64,000 nucleotides of DNA, taken from assembly GCF_008932435.1 (NCBI RefSeq), contig NZ_WBWE01000014.1:1-64000 (forward strand), read 5' to 3'. Source of the stretch: Brucella pseudintermedia. GTDB lineage: Bacteria > Pseudomonadota > Alphaproteobacteria > Rhizobiales > Rhizobiaceae. Made by a program: the position numbers and the translations under genes. The notes under the pieces are model-generated. The model did not search any database. It saw nothing but the letters and a program-made list of their open reading frames with translations, and was not told where the DNA came from. This document shows positions 9,047 through 16,685 of this stretch, in pieces (positions within the stretch are counted from its first letter, which is position 1; the number at the start of each line of letters is the position of its first letter).

Positions 9047-9541
9047 ATGCCCCTTCTTATCCGCCATGCGACGGAAGCCGATCTCCCCGCCCTGCTCGCC
9101 ATTTATAATGATGCCGTCGAAAACACGCTCGCCATCTGGAACGAAACGCTTGTCGATCTGGAAAACCGGCGCGAATGGCTGAAAGCCCGCAACCACGACG
9201 GCTTTCCGGTGCTGGTCGCCGAGCGTGAAGGCCGGGTCGTCGGCTATGCCAGCTATGGCCCGTTCCGCCCGTTCGAGGGTTTCCGCCATTCCTCCGAGCT
9301 TTCGATCTATGTGGCAAGCGATGCGCGCGGCGGCGGCATCGGGCGCGCCCTTCTGTCCGAGCTGGTCGAGGAAGCGCGCGAACGCAAGGTGCATGTGCTG
9401 GTCGCAGGCATCGAGGCAGGCAATGCCGCCTCCATCGCCTTGCATCAATCGCAGGGCTTCGAGGATTGCGGCACCTTGAAACAGGTCGGCCAGAAATTCG
9501 GGCGCTGGCTCGACCTCACCTTCATGCAGAAGATTCTCTGA
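9047..9541 (+). CDS. GNAT acetyltransferase, phosphinothricin-acetyltransferase-like
   Basis: A 164-residue GNAT enzyme resembling the Pat/YncA group, which acetylates amino-acid-like amines such as methionine sulfone or phosphinothricin. The acetyl-CoA loop is seen as ARGGGIGRALL near residue 92. The N-terminal RHATEADLPALLAIYNDAV and the NAASIALHQSQGF segment are characteristic of this group. An AAGG lies upstream of the ATG. It is flanked by terminators on both sides, so it is a single-gene unit. The natural substrate is not known. Confidence 0.85.
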   Translation: MPLLIRHATEADLPALLAIYNDAVENTLAIWNETLVDLENRREWLKARNHDGFPVLVAEREGRVVGYASYGPFRPFEGFRHSSELSIYVASDARGGGIGRALLSELVEEARERKVHVLVAGIEAGNAASIALHQSQGFEDCGTLKQVGQKFGRWLDLTFMQKIL

Positions 9542-9548
9542 TCGCAAC

Positions 9549-9590
9549 AACAACGCCGCGTTCTCTTGCCTCGCGGCGTTGTTTTTGTTT
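9549..9590 (+). terminator. terminator after the GNAT gene
   Basis: A perfect 12-base stem (9549-9560 with 9572-9583), an 11-base loop and a T-rich tail. Confidence 0.8.
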
Positions 9591-9604
9591 ATACAAGCGC
9601 ATTC

Positions 9605-9739
9605 GCAAGGACCCGGTGAAAGCCCGGGTGGCTCTTCTGGCCGCCTATCCGCCAGACAACGCAACAACATCCCCCATTCTTTACAATCGGCCATGTTGAT
9701 ACGGGCATTCCTGTCCGTTTTCTATTTGCGGAAAATTCA
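9605..9739 (+). promoter_or_regulatory. structured leader upstream of sulP, candidate sul1-type RNA
   Basis: The 5' region of the SulP gene carries the hairpin ACCCGG (9611-9616) / CCGGGT (9624-9629) with a 7-base loop TGAAAGC. Two more short GGC/GCC pairings follow up to about 9653. From memory, an alphaproteobacterial RNA motif called sul1 has been described upstream of sulfate-transporter genes, and this would fit by position. I cannot match the consensus here, so the assignment is tentative. Confidence 0.35.
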
Positions 9740-11224
9740 ATGACACGTCTTGCTGCCTACCGCCGCGAGTGGTTCTCCAATATTCGCGGCGATATTCTTT
9801 CCGGCATCGTTGTGGCGCTTGCGCTTATTCCCGAAGCTATCGGCTTTTCGGTCATCGCGGGCGTCGACCCCAAGGTCGGCCTCTTCGCCTCCTTCGCCAT
9901 TGCCTGTGTTTCGGCCTTCACGGGCGGACGTCCCGGCATGATCTCGGCCGCGACCGCCGCAACTGCGGTGGTGATGGTCTCGCTCGTCAAGGAACACGGG
10001 CTGCAATATCTCTTTGCTGCCACGATCCTGATGGGCATTTTGCAGATCATCGCAGGCTTCCTCAAACTCGGTCGCCTGATGCGCTTCGTGTCGCGCTCGG
10101 TCATCACCGGCTTCGTCAATGCGCTGGCGATCCTCATCTTCATGGCGCAGTTGCCCGAACTTATCCATGTTCCCGTCGAGACTTATTGGATGATTGCGGG
10201 CGGTCTCGCCATCATCTATCTCTTTCCGCGCGTGACGAAGGTGATCCCCTCGCCGCTTGTCGCGATTGCAGTGCTGACCACGCTTGCCTGGACAACCGGC
10301 ATGGATTTGCGCACGGTCGGCGATCTCGGCGAATTGCCCTCCGCACTGCCGGTCTTCGCATTGCCGCAAGTGCCGCTGACGCTCGAAACCTTGCAGGTCA
10401 TCCTGCCCTATTCGGTCACGCTTGCGGCGGTCGGCCTGCTCGAATCGCTGATGACCGCCCAGATTGTCGATGACATGACGGATACGGCCAGCAACAAGAG
10501 CCAGGAATGCATCGGTCAAGGCACCAGCAACATCGCCTCGGCGCTGATCGGCGGCATGGGCGGCTGCGCCATGATCGGGCAGTCTGTCATCAATGTTTCC
10601 TCCGGCGGCCGCGGAAGGCTGTCGACTTTCGTTGCTGGCGCTTTCCTGCTGTTCCTGATTCTGGTTCTGGACGATCTGGTGCGCATCATCCCGATGGCAG
10701 CGCTCGTCGCGGTCATGATCATGGTCTCCATCGGCACTTTCTCATGGCGATCGATCCTCGACCTGCGCCGCAATCCGCCATCGTCATCCATCGTCATGCT
10801 GGCAACGGTTGTAACGGTCGTTTCCACTCATGATCTGGCCAAGGGTGTTCTGGTCGGCGTCCTGCTTTCGGGCGTGTTCTTCGCGGGCAAGGTCGCAAAA
10901 ATGTTCCGGGTGAGCGAAGCCGTGAGCGAGGATGGACACGAGCGCGTCTACACCGTTCAGGGTCAGATTTTCTTCGCCTCGGCGCAGAACTTCATCGCTG
11001 CTTTCGATTTTTCGACGCCAGCAAAGAAGGTGACGATCGACGTCAGCCACGCGCATCTCTGGGACATCACCGCTGTCGGCGCGCTCGACAAGGTGGTGAT
11101 GAAATATCGTGCCGGTGGCACGGAAGTCTCGGTCATCGGCTTTAACGAAGCAAGCGCCGACATGATCGACCGGTTCGCCGTCCATGATAAGGAAATCGGT
11201 GCCGCAAAGCTGGCGGTACACTAG
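9740..11224 (+). CDS. SulP family inorganic anion transporter with STAS domain
   Basis: A 494-residue inner-membrane protein of the SLC26/SulP family, which moves sulfate, bicarbonate or other anions. The membrane domain spans roughly residues 15-385, with the signature [19 protein letters not shown] near 30 and a [12 protein letters not shown] re-entrant segment. A C-terminal STAS domain (about 400-494) includes [20 protein letters not shown]. It is shorter than many SulP proteins because the STAS domain is compact. The 5' leader is structured. A repeat begins directly at its TAG stop. The ion is not determinable from the sequence. Confidence 0.88.
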   Translation: MTRLAAYRREWFSNIRGDILSGIVVALALIPEAIGFSVIAGVDPKVGLFASFAIACVSAFTGGRPGMISAATAATAVVMVSLVKEHGLQYLFAATILMGILQIIAGFLKLGRLMRFVSRSVITGFVNALAILIFMAQLPELIHVPVETYWMIAGGLAIIYLFPRVTKVIPSPLVAIAVLTTLAWTTGMDLRTVGDLGELPSALPVFALPQVPLTLETLQVILPYSVTLAAVGLLESLMTAQIVDDMTDTASNKSQECIGQGTSNIASALIGGMGGCAMIGQSVINVSSGGRGRLSTFVAGAFLLFLILVLDDLVRIIPMAALVAVMIMVSIGTFSWRSILDLRRNPPSSSIVMLATVVTVVSTHDLAKGVLVGVLLSGVFFAGKVAKMFRVSEAVSEDGHERVYTVQGQIFFASAQNFIAAFDFSTPAKKVTIDVSHAHLWDITAVGALDKVVMKYRAGGTEVSVIGFNEASADMIDRFAVHDKEIGAAKLAVH

Positions 11225-11271
11225 AGCATGTCTCCCAAAAGTGGGAACCGGTTTTGGGACAAAGACATGCT
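11225..11271 (+). repeat. intergenic palindromic repeat, copy 2
   Basis: AGCATGTCT (11225-11233) pairs perfectly with AGACATGCT (11263-11271), and an inner CCCAAAA/TTTTGGG pair extends the stem. It abuts the TAG stop of the SulP gene. Confidence 0.75.
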
Positions 11272-11287
11272 TAAAAACAAAGAAAAA

Positions 11288-11316
11288 GGGCCGCTTTCGC
11301 GGCGGCCCATTTTTAA
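11288..11316. terminator. shared terminator between convergent genes
   Basis: GGGCCGC (11288-11294) and GCGGCCC (11302-11308) form a stem, with T runs on both strands, between sulP and the convergent permease gene. Confidence 0.7.
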
Positions 11317-12669
11317 TCAGTTCGGCTGTGGAACCGCGGTTGCGGTTGGTTGTGCGGTCAGGCCTATCTCGCCTTCCACCTGATCGCTGCGGGCCATCAG
11401 GTAAAGGCCAAGCCCGCAGGTCAGCGCGGCGATGAATACCAGATACCAGGCATGGGCCATCGGATTGACCGCGAGAAACGAGGTCACGATCACCGGCGTC
11501 AGCCCGCCAAAAACCGCATAGGAAACATTGTAGGAAAACGACAGGCCGGAAAAGCGCACCGGAGCCGGGAAAGCGCGCACCATCACATAGGGCACCGCGC
11601 CGACCATGCCGACCGAAAGCCCCATCACTGCATAAAGCGCGAAGAGGACGGGCAGGGAAACCGCCGCATAGGTGTAGAAGACGAAGGTCGCGACACCGAA
11701 GAAAATGCCTGCAACAGCAAAGAAGCGTCCGCTGCCGATGCGGTCCACCATGGCGCCTGCGGCAACCGTGCCGAACATCAGAAACAGCGTGCCGAAGCTT
11801 GTCGCGGCAAGCGATTGCAGCGGTGTGTAGCCGTAAAGCTTTTGCAGGAAGGTCGCCGTCATCAGCGTGGTGACGACAATGCCTGCCGACAATATCCATG
11901 TCAGCAGGACGGAAATGACGACGCCGTGCATGTGGTTGCGCAGCACCGTGCCGAGCGGCAGCTTGTCCTTCAGCAGATGGCTGTTCTTCATTTCGGTGAA
12001 GATCGGCGTTTCCGCCAGCCAGCGGCGCAGATAAACCGCGAGCAGGCCGAATATGCCGCCGATGAAGAACGGAATGCGCCATGCATAGGCGGACAGTTCT
12101 TCCGGCGTGAAAATCCAGTTGATGGCAGTCGCGATCAGCGAGCCGATCATGATGCCGAGCGTCAGGCCAGAGCACAGAAAGCCGCACGCCATGCCGACCC
12201 GGTTGGCCGGGACGTGTTCGGCCACGAAGGTCCACGCGCCCGGAACCTCGCCGCCAATGGCAGCTCCCTGCAACATGCGGAAGACGATCAGCAGGATCGG
12301 CGCGCCGACGCCAAGCGTCGCATAGGTCGGCAGGCAGGCCATGGCCAGCGTCGAGATCGACATCAGAAAAACGGAGAAGGCGAAGACCCGCTTGCGCCCG
12401 AACTTGTCGCCGAAATGCGCCAGCACGATGCCGCCCACCGGACGCACCAGATAGCCCGCCGCAAAGATGCCGAAAGTCTGGATGGTGACCAGCCAGTCCG
12501 GCATGTCGGGCGGGAAGAACAGATGGCCGATGACGCTCGCAAAGAACACGAAGATGATGAAATCATAAAACTCCAGCGCGCCGCCAAGGGCCGACAGGCC
12601 GAGCGTGCGGAAATCCTGCCGGTTGAGCGGACGCGGACTAATTTTTGCGTGGAGATCTATCGATGCCAT
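11317..12669 (-). CDS. MFS permease, metabolite:H+ symporter (MHS) type
   Basis: A 450-residue, 12-segment inner-membrane transporter. Its MHS-group signatures are ALEFYDFIIFVFFASVIGHLF near the N terminus, the loop 2-3 motif GDKFGRKRVF, and RMLQGAAIGGEVPGAW. Relatives include KgtP (2-oxoglutarate), ProP and citrate transporters, so a small organic acid or betaine is the likely substrate. The ATG at 12669 is preferred over a TTG at 12702; its Shine-Dalgarno is weak. It is convergent with sulP and divergent from mbfA. Confidence 0.85.
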   Translation of the reverse strand: MASIDLHAKISPRPLNRQDFRTLGLSALGGALEFYDFIIFVFFASVIGHLFFPPDMPDWLVTIQTFGIFAAGYLVRPVGGIVLAHFGDKFGRKRVFAFSVFLMSISTLAMACLPTYATLGVGAPILLIVFRMLQGAAIGGEVPGAWTFVAEHVPANRVGMACGFLCSGLTLGIMIGSLIATAINWIFTPEELSAYAWRIPFFIGGIFGLLAVYLRRWLAETPIFTEMKNSHLLKDKLPLGTVLRNHMHGVVISVLLTWILSAGIVVTTLMTATFLQKLYGYTPLQSLAATSFGTLFLMFGTVAAGAMVDRIGSGRFFAVAGIFFGVATFVFYTYAAVSLPVLFALYAVMGLSVGMVGAVPYVMVRAFPAPVRFSGLSFSYNVSYAVFGGLTPVIVTSFLAVNPMAHAWYLVFIAALTCGLGLYLMARSDQVEGEIGLTAQPTATAVPQPN

Positions 12670-12849
12670 CGATCCGGTTCTTTCTATCGCGCCGAGCCCC
12701 AAATCATCATGGATTTTCGGAAAGCGCGATGTGTGGTTTCAAGTTCAGAGCGCCCCTTGCGCGGTGCATGGCGTTCCGGTCGTTTATATGCGGGTTCACC
12801 AATCCTTTGGGTGGGTTTTAATGCGCCAAATGCAACCGTTCTGCAAGAC

Positions 12850-12891
12850 TTGACTTCCGGGCAATAAAGTCTATTTTAGAATTATTCTAAA
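12850..12891 (+). promoter_or_regulatory. mbfA promoter with Irr-type iron control element
   Basis: A -35 TTGACT (12850-12855), 16 bases, and -10 TATTTT (12872-12877) are overlapped by a perfect dyad TTTAGAA-TTA-TTCTAAA (12875-12891). That dyad matches the iron control element bound by Irr in Rhizobiales. Overlap with the -10 and start region predicts repression by Irr under low iron. Confidence 0.7.
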
Positions 12892-12907
12892 CTAATGGAT
12901 TTGATAA

Positions 12908-13891
12908 ATGTTGAGCCGATTCTTCCGCAACGACCGCCGCCCCTTCGATTCGCTTTCCGAGCAGGAAATCCTGGCGCTGGCCATATCCTCCGAAGAGGAC
13001 GATGCCCGCATTTACCTTGCTTATGCCGACGGCCTGCGCAGCGAGTTTCCGCAATCGGCGAAAATCTTCGAGCATATGGCAGCGGAAGAACATGGCCACC
13101 GCGACGCATTGATCGAACGCTACAAGGCCCGTTTCGGCGACAGGATTCCGCTGATCCGCCGCGAGCATGTGAGCGGCTATTACGACCGCAAGCCTGACTG
13201 GCTCGTGCGGCCGCTCGGCATCGACAAGGTGCGCGAGGCCGCCGCCCAAATGGAAGAGCAGGCCTATCGCTTCTATATCGAGGCCGGAAAGCGCGTGACC
13301 GATGCGGAGACCCGCAAGCTTCTCGGCGATCTGGCCTTGCAGGAAAAGAAGCACGAGGCCACCGCGGAAAGGCTCGAAAGCGAGCTCACGCCGGACGATG
13401 TGCAGGACGAGGAACGCGCGCTTGAGCGCAAGCAGTTCATCCTCACCTATGTCCAGCCCGGCCTTGCGGGCCTGATGGACGGTTCGGTCTCGACGCTTGC
13501 GCCGATCTTTGCGGCAGCCTTCGCCACGCAGGATACATGGCAGACCTTTCTGGTCGGCCTGTCGGCCTCTGTCGGCGCCGGTATTTCCATGGGCTTTACC
13601 GAAGCGATCCACGACGATGGCAAGCTCTCCGGGCGCGGATCGCCGGTCAAGCGCGGCCTGGCCTGCGGCATCATGACGACGCTTGGCGGCCTTGGCCATA
13701 CATTGCCCTATCTGATCAAGGATTTCTGGACCGCGACGATCATCGCCACCGTGCTGGTCTTCTTCGAGCTCTGGGCCATCGCCTTCATTCAGAACCGCTA
13801 TATGGAAACACCGTTTTTCCGCTCCGTCCTGCAAATCGTTCTCGGCGGGGGGCTGGTGCTGGCGGCAGGCATCCTGATCGGCAGCGCCTAA
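12908..13891 (+). CDS. mbfA: membrane-bound ferritin-like iron exporter MbfA
   Basis: A 327-residue protein with an N-terminal rubrerythrin/ferritin-like four-helix domain (about residues 15-165). It carries the metal-ligand patterns EEDDARIY, AAEEHGH and MEEQAYRFYIEAG, and a later EKKHE. A VIT1-like membrane domain follows (about 175-327). This is the Er-VIT1/MbfA architecture, known in Bradyrhizobium and Agrobacterium to export iron and protect against iron and peroxide stress. The Irr-type box over its promoter supports the call. Its last bases overlap the convergent amidotransferase gene by 4. Confidence 0.88.
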   Translation: MLSRFFRNDRRPFDSLSEQEILALAISSEEDDARIYLAYADGLRSEFPQSAKIFEHMAAEEHGHRDALIERYKARFGDRIPLIRREHVSGYYDRKPDWLVRPLGIDKVREAAAQMEEQAYRFYIEAGKRVTDAETRKLLGDLALQEKKHEATAERLESELTPDDVQDEERALERKQFILTYVQPGLAGLMDGSVSTLAPIFAAAFATQDTWQTFLVGLSASVGAGISMGFTEAIHDDGKLSGRGSPVKRGLACGIMTTLGGLGHTLPYLIKDFWTATIIATVLVFFELWAIAFIQNRYMETPFFRSVLQIVLGGGLVLAAGILIGSA

Positions 13892-14697
13892 ATCACCTCG
13901 ACATCGGAAGGCAGGGAAACCGGGCCTTCAAAATCATTGATCGCAATGCGCCCCTGCCGGGAAACGGTAACGAAACTGTTTGCCGGCACCGCCATCCAGT
14001 TGGCAGCTTCGCCATCCAGCGGCTCCGACACCACGCAAATGCCCGATGACCCGCCCAGCGTCGCGGTATAAAGCGTCGGCGCAAAGGCATCGGTGGCATA
14101 GCGGACGGCGTAAAGCTGGTTGCCGTCTGAAAAGGCGGCTGTCAGCCGCAGGAATGGCGGCACGCCGGCGCGAACCGCTTCCTCGACAACCGTCGCCACC
14201 ATGCGCTTCATCGCCAGAACTGGATCGCTGTCGAGACCGAATTCCAGCATCAGCAGAAAAATCAGTTCCGAATCGGTCGCGCCGTGCTTCTGGCCATAGA
14301 TCGCATCGCTCAAATGGCTTTCCAGCCTGCGGCGCAAACGGTCGAAATGGCCGATCTGGCCATTATGCATGAAGCTCCAGCGACCGGAAACGAAGGGATG
14401 ACAGTTGGAGCGGCTGGTAAGCCCGCCGGTCGAGGCACGCACATGCGCGAGAAACAGGCGCGAGCGTATCTGTCGCGCCAGGCTGCGCAGGTTCTGGTCG
14501 GACCAAGCGGGCAGGATATCCCGATAAAGGCCGGGTTCCTCGCGATGGCCATACCAGGCGACACCGAAACCGTCGCCATTGGTGCGCGTTTTGGCTTCAT
14601 GCGCATCGTGGCTTTGCGCCACGAGCGAATGGCAGGGAGACGATATGATGTCTTCCAGATAGGTTTCAGGTCCGAGATAGGCGGCCCAACGACACAT
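13888..14697 (-). CDS. class II glutamine amidotransferase (YafJ/EgtC type)
   Basis: A 269-residue Ntn hydrolase. After Met removal, C2 (MCRWAAYLG) would be the nucleophile that frees ammonia from glutamine. The family motifs TNGDGFGVAWYG near residue 38 and FMHNGQIG near 110 are present. Such stand-alone GATase domains include YafJ and EgtC, but no ergothioneine genes are adjacent, so the acceptor reaction is unknown. The stop overlaps the mbfA stop tail to tail by 4 bases. Confidence 0.82.
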   Translation of the reverse strand: MCRWAAYLGPETYLEDIISSPCHSLVAQSHDAHEAKTRTNGDGFGVAWYGHREEPGLYRDILPAWSDQNLRSLARQIRSRLFLAHVRASTGGLTSRSNCHPFVSGRWSFMHNGQIGHFDRLRRRLESHLSDAIYGQKHGATDSELIFLLMLEFGLDSDPVLAMKRMVATVVEEAVRAGVPPFLRLTAAFSDGNQLYAVRYATDAFAPTLYTATLGGSSGICVVSEPLDGEAANWMAVPANSFVTVSRQGRIAINDFEGPVSLPSDVEVI

Positions 14698-14711
14698 TTT
14701 TGATCCGGCGA

Positions 14712-14927
14712 TTACCGGCCCCGGTTATGCGTCCGCTCATAAAGCTGGCGAACGATCGTGCTCGCCGTCTTCTCGAATAAAAATGGCAAAATTGCATGAA
14801 CCAGCGCGGCAAGCGCCGCCACAAGCAATTTTGCCGAGAAACGTGATGCAAAAAGCATATGCTCGAAATAGGTCTCATCGACCGACGAAGGATGTTCGGT
14901 GAAGAGGCGTGTAATGCGAGTGGTCAT
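14712..14927 (-). CDS. small DUF6356-like membrane protein
   Basis: A 71-residue protein with the pattern HPSSVDETYFEHM followed by one or two hydrophobic stretches (FSAKLLVAALAALVHAILPFLF). I recognise this as a DUF6356-like family common in alphaproteobacteria, function unknown. I start at the ATG at 14927, which has GGGAG 8 bases upstream, rather than a TTG at 14945. It lies 14 bases upstream of the amidotransferase gene on the same strand, so the two are probably co-transcribed. Confidence 0.72.
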   Translation of the reverse strand: MTTRITRLFTEHPSSVDETYFEHMLFASRFSAKLLVAALAALVHAILPFLFEKTASTIVRQLYERTHNRGR

Positions 14928-15073
14928 TGGAAATACTCCCGTCAATGAGCAAGTTGTTCCCGCTTATCCGGCGCACAACGCGCCTTTCTGAAAAATCATT
15001 CTAGCAAATGCATCGGAGATGAAATCTCAAAATATCCTTGTCAAACGGGGTTTAATGGGACAATCATCCCAAG

Positions 15074-15541
15074 ATGAAACCCTTTCTCGACGAAATTGAC
15101 CGCAAAATCCTGGATGAGCTGCAAATCGACGGCACACTGTCGGTCGATTCCCTATCCGACCGCGTCCATCTTTCCCGCAATGCCTGCTGGCGGCGGATAA
15201 AACGCATGGAGGATGAAGGAATCATCAAGGCGCGTGTCGCCCTGGTCGATGCGGAAATGGTCGGCTGCGGCCTTTCCGTCTTCATTCTGGTGCGCACGTC
15301 AAGCCACGACCCGGACTGGCTGACGAAATTTCGCGCCGCCATGGGGCGCTTTCCGGAAATCGTCGGCGTTTATCGCATGACGGGCGATCTGGATTACGTG
15401 CTGAAGGCACGCGTTTCGGACGTCAAGGCCTATGACCACCTTTATCAGCGGCTGATTGCCAGCGTACCGCTCTCGGACGTTTCGGCCTCTTTCGTGATGG
15501 AAGAGATCAAGGAAACGACCGCCGTACCGCTGAAGGAATAG
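15074..15541 (+). CDS. Lrp/AsnC family transcriptional regulator
   Basis: A 155-residue regulator with an N-terminal helix-turn-helix (LSDRVHLSRNACWRRIKRMEDEGII, about residues 22-48) and a C-terminal ligand-binding RAM domain (MTGDLDYVLKARV near 102). The length is typical. It is divergent from the DUF6356-amidotransferase pair, about 146 bases apart, and convergent with the copper-protein gene. The targets are not evident; the divergent pair is the simplest candidate. Confidence 0.88.
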   Translation: MKPFLDEIDRKILDELQIDGTLSVDSLSDRVHLSRNACWRRIKRMEDEGIIKARVALVDAEMVGCGLSVFILVRTSSHDPDWLTKFRAAMGRFPEIVGVYRMTGDLDYVLKARVSDVKAYDHLYQRLIASVPLSDVSASFVMEEIKETTAVPLKE

Positions 15542-15557
15542 CGGTGCGTGCGCGGGA

Positions 15558-15887
15558 TCAATGGCCCGCCATTTCGTGGCACAGCGCCGCACATTGCTCG
15601 CACGCCTCCACGCATTTTTCCATGCCGCCGACCTCCCGGCAGGACTGGGCGCAGGCGTCGCAAATCTTCGCGCAGGCTCCGCAAATTTCGCGATGGAGGG
15701 GCGTGCCGAGCAACATTATGTGCGCTGCCGTCCGGCAGCTCTCCACACAAGCCAACATGATGCGGTAGTGCTTCGGCTCGACATGGGTCCCGCCTTCCTC
15801 AAGGCAGTGGCTGGAGGCCGTGTCAAGGCAGACGCGGTAGCAATCGAGACAGGCGTCAATACATCTGGTCATTTCAAAGCTTGGCAT
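15558..15887 (-). CDS. four-helix bundle copper-binding protein (Csp/DUF326-like)
   Basis: A 109-residue protein with 16 cysteines, at positions 9, 13, 16, 20, 28, 47, 51, 69, 72, 76, 79, 83, 92, 96, 99 and 103. They mostly follow CxxC and CxxxC spacing on predicted helices. This is the pattern of Csp copper-storage proteins, whose four-helix bundles bind many Cu(I) ions in the core. No signal peptide is visible, so it would be the cytosolic Csp3-like class. It is convergent with the Lrp/AsnC gene, 16 bases between stops. A possible EcfG-like site is upstream (15921-15945). Copper is inferred from the family. Confidence 0.82.
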   Translation of the reverse strand: MPSFEMTRCIDACLDCYRVCLDTASSHCLEEGGTHVEPKHYRIMLACVESCRTAAHIMLLGTPLHREICGACAKICDACAQSCREVGGMEKCVEACEQCAALCHEMAGH

Positions 15888-16062
15888 TTTTCAAATCCTC
15901 ATTCTTTAAGCACGCCCTCCAACAAGCGATGAATAGGTTTGTTCCATGCCCAGCGAACATTCCCGGTGCAAATTGCATGACCCTGTGCCGTACTATCATT
16001 GCAAAACGCCAAATAGGCGGTACACCTTTCTTTGGTTTTCACGTATGAGCGTCGCCAGTTTG

Positions 16063-16104
16063 AGCGCATCCGGAAAAGTGTAAACGTTTTTCAGACAGAT
16101 GCGC
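16063..16104. repeat. intergenic palindromic repeat, copy 3
   Basis: GCGCATC (16063-16069) pairs with GATGCGC (16098-16104), around a CGGAAAAGTG core that resembles the other repeat copies. It lies upstream of dut. Confidence 0.5.
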
Positions 16105-16156
16105 GAGGAAACAATGTCTCTCGCAGGCCAACTGAACTCGCAGGAAAGGCTCCCTC

Positions 16157-16630
16157 ATGACCGCAGCATCCTCTTCCGCGCCAACGCTCGGCATCATCCG
16201 CCTCGAACATGCCAAGGGCCTTGAACTCCCGGCCTACGAGACGTCCGGCTCGGCGGGCATGGACTTGCGTGCAGCCGTTGCCGAAGACCGCCAGATCGTT
16301 CTCCTGCCGGGACGCCGTACGCTGGTTCCGACCGGATTGATCTTCGAGATCCCGGAAGGTTTCGAGGTGCAGATTCGCCCGCGCTCCGGCCTTGCCTTCA
16401 AGAACGGCATCACCTGCCTTAACACGCCCGGCACTATCGATTCCGACTATCGTGGCGAAGTGAAGGTGCTGCTCATCAATCTCGGCGATGACGATTTCCG
16501 CATCGAACGCGGCATGCGCATCGCGCAGGCTGTTTTCGCGCCGGTCGTCCAGCCAAAGATCGAAGAGCGTGCGGAAGTGACCCACACGGCGCGCGGCGCT
16601 GGCGGCTTCGGTTCGACCGGCACGGCATAA
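16157..16630 (+). CDS. dut: dUTP diphosphatase
   Basis: A 157-residue homotrimeric dUTPase that converts dUTP to dUMP and pyrophosphate, keeping uracil out of DNA and feeding dTMP synthesis. All five motifs are present in order: [27 protein letters not shown] (with the catalytic Asp), [10 protein letters not shown] and [17 protein letters not shown] precedes the ATG. It is followed by a strong terminator and appears monocistronic. Confidence 0.96.
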   Translation: MTAASSSAPTLGIIRLEHAKGLELPAYETSGSAGMDLRAAVAEDRQIVLLPGRRTLVPTGLIFEIPEGFEVQIRPRSGLAFKNGITCLNTPGTIDSDYRGEVKVLLINLGDDDFRIERGMRIAQAVFAPVVQPKIEERAEVTHTARGAGGFGSTGTA

Positions 16631-16646
16631 GCGCCATATCGCAGGC

Positions 16647-16672
16647 AAAAGCCCGGTTCGCCGGGCTTTTTT
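16647..16672. terminator. terminator between dut and the TadG-like gene
   Basis: AAAAGCCCGG and CCGGGCTTTT flank a TTCG tetraloop, with T runs on both strands, between convergent genes. Confidence 0.85.
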
Positions 16673-16685
16673 ATTGCGGTTTTTC

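Noticed and set aside
11350-12867. 505-residue plus-strand frame opposite the MFS gene
   Set aside because: Antisense; Arg/His-rich composition typical of shadows.
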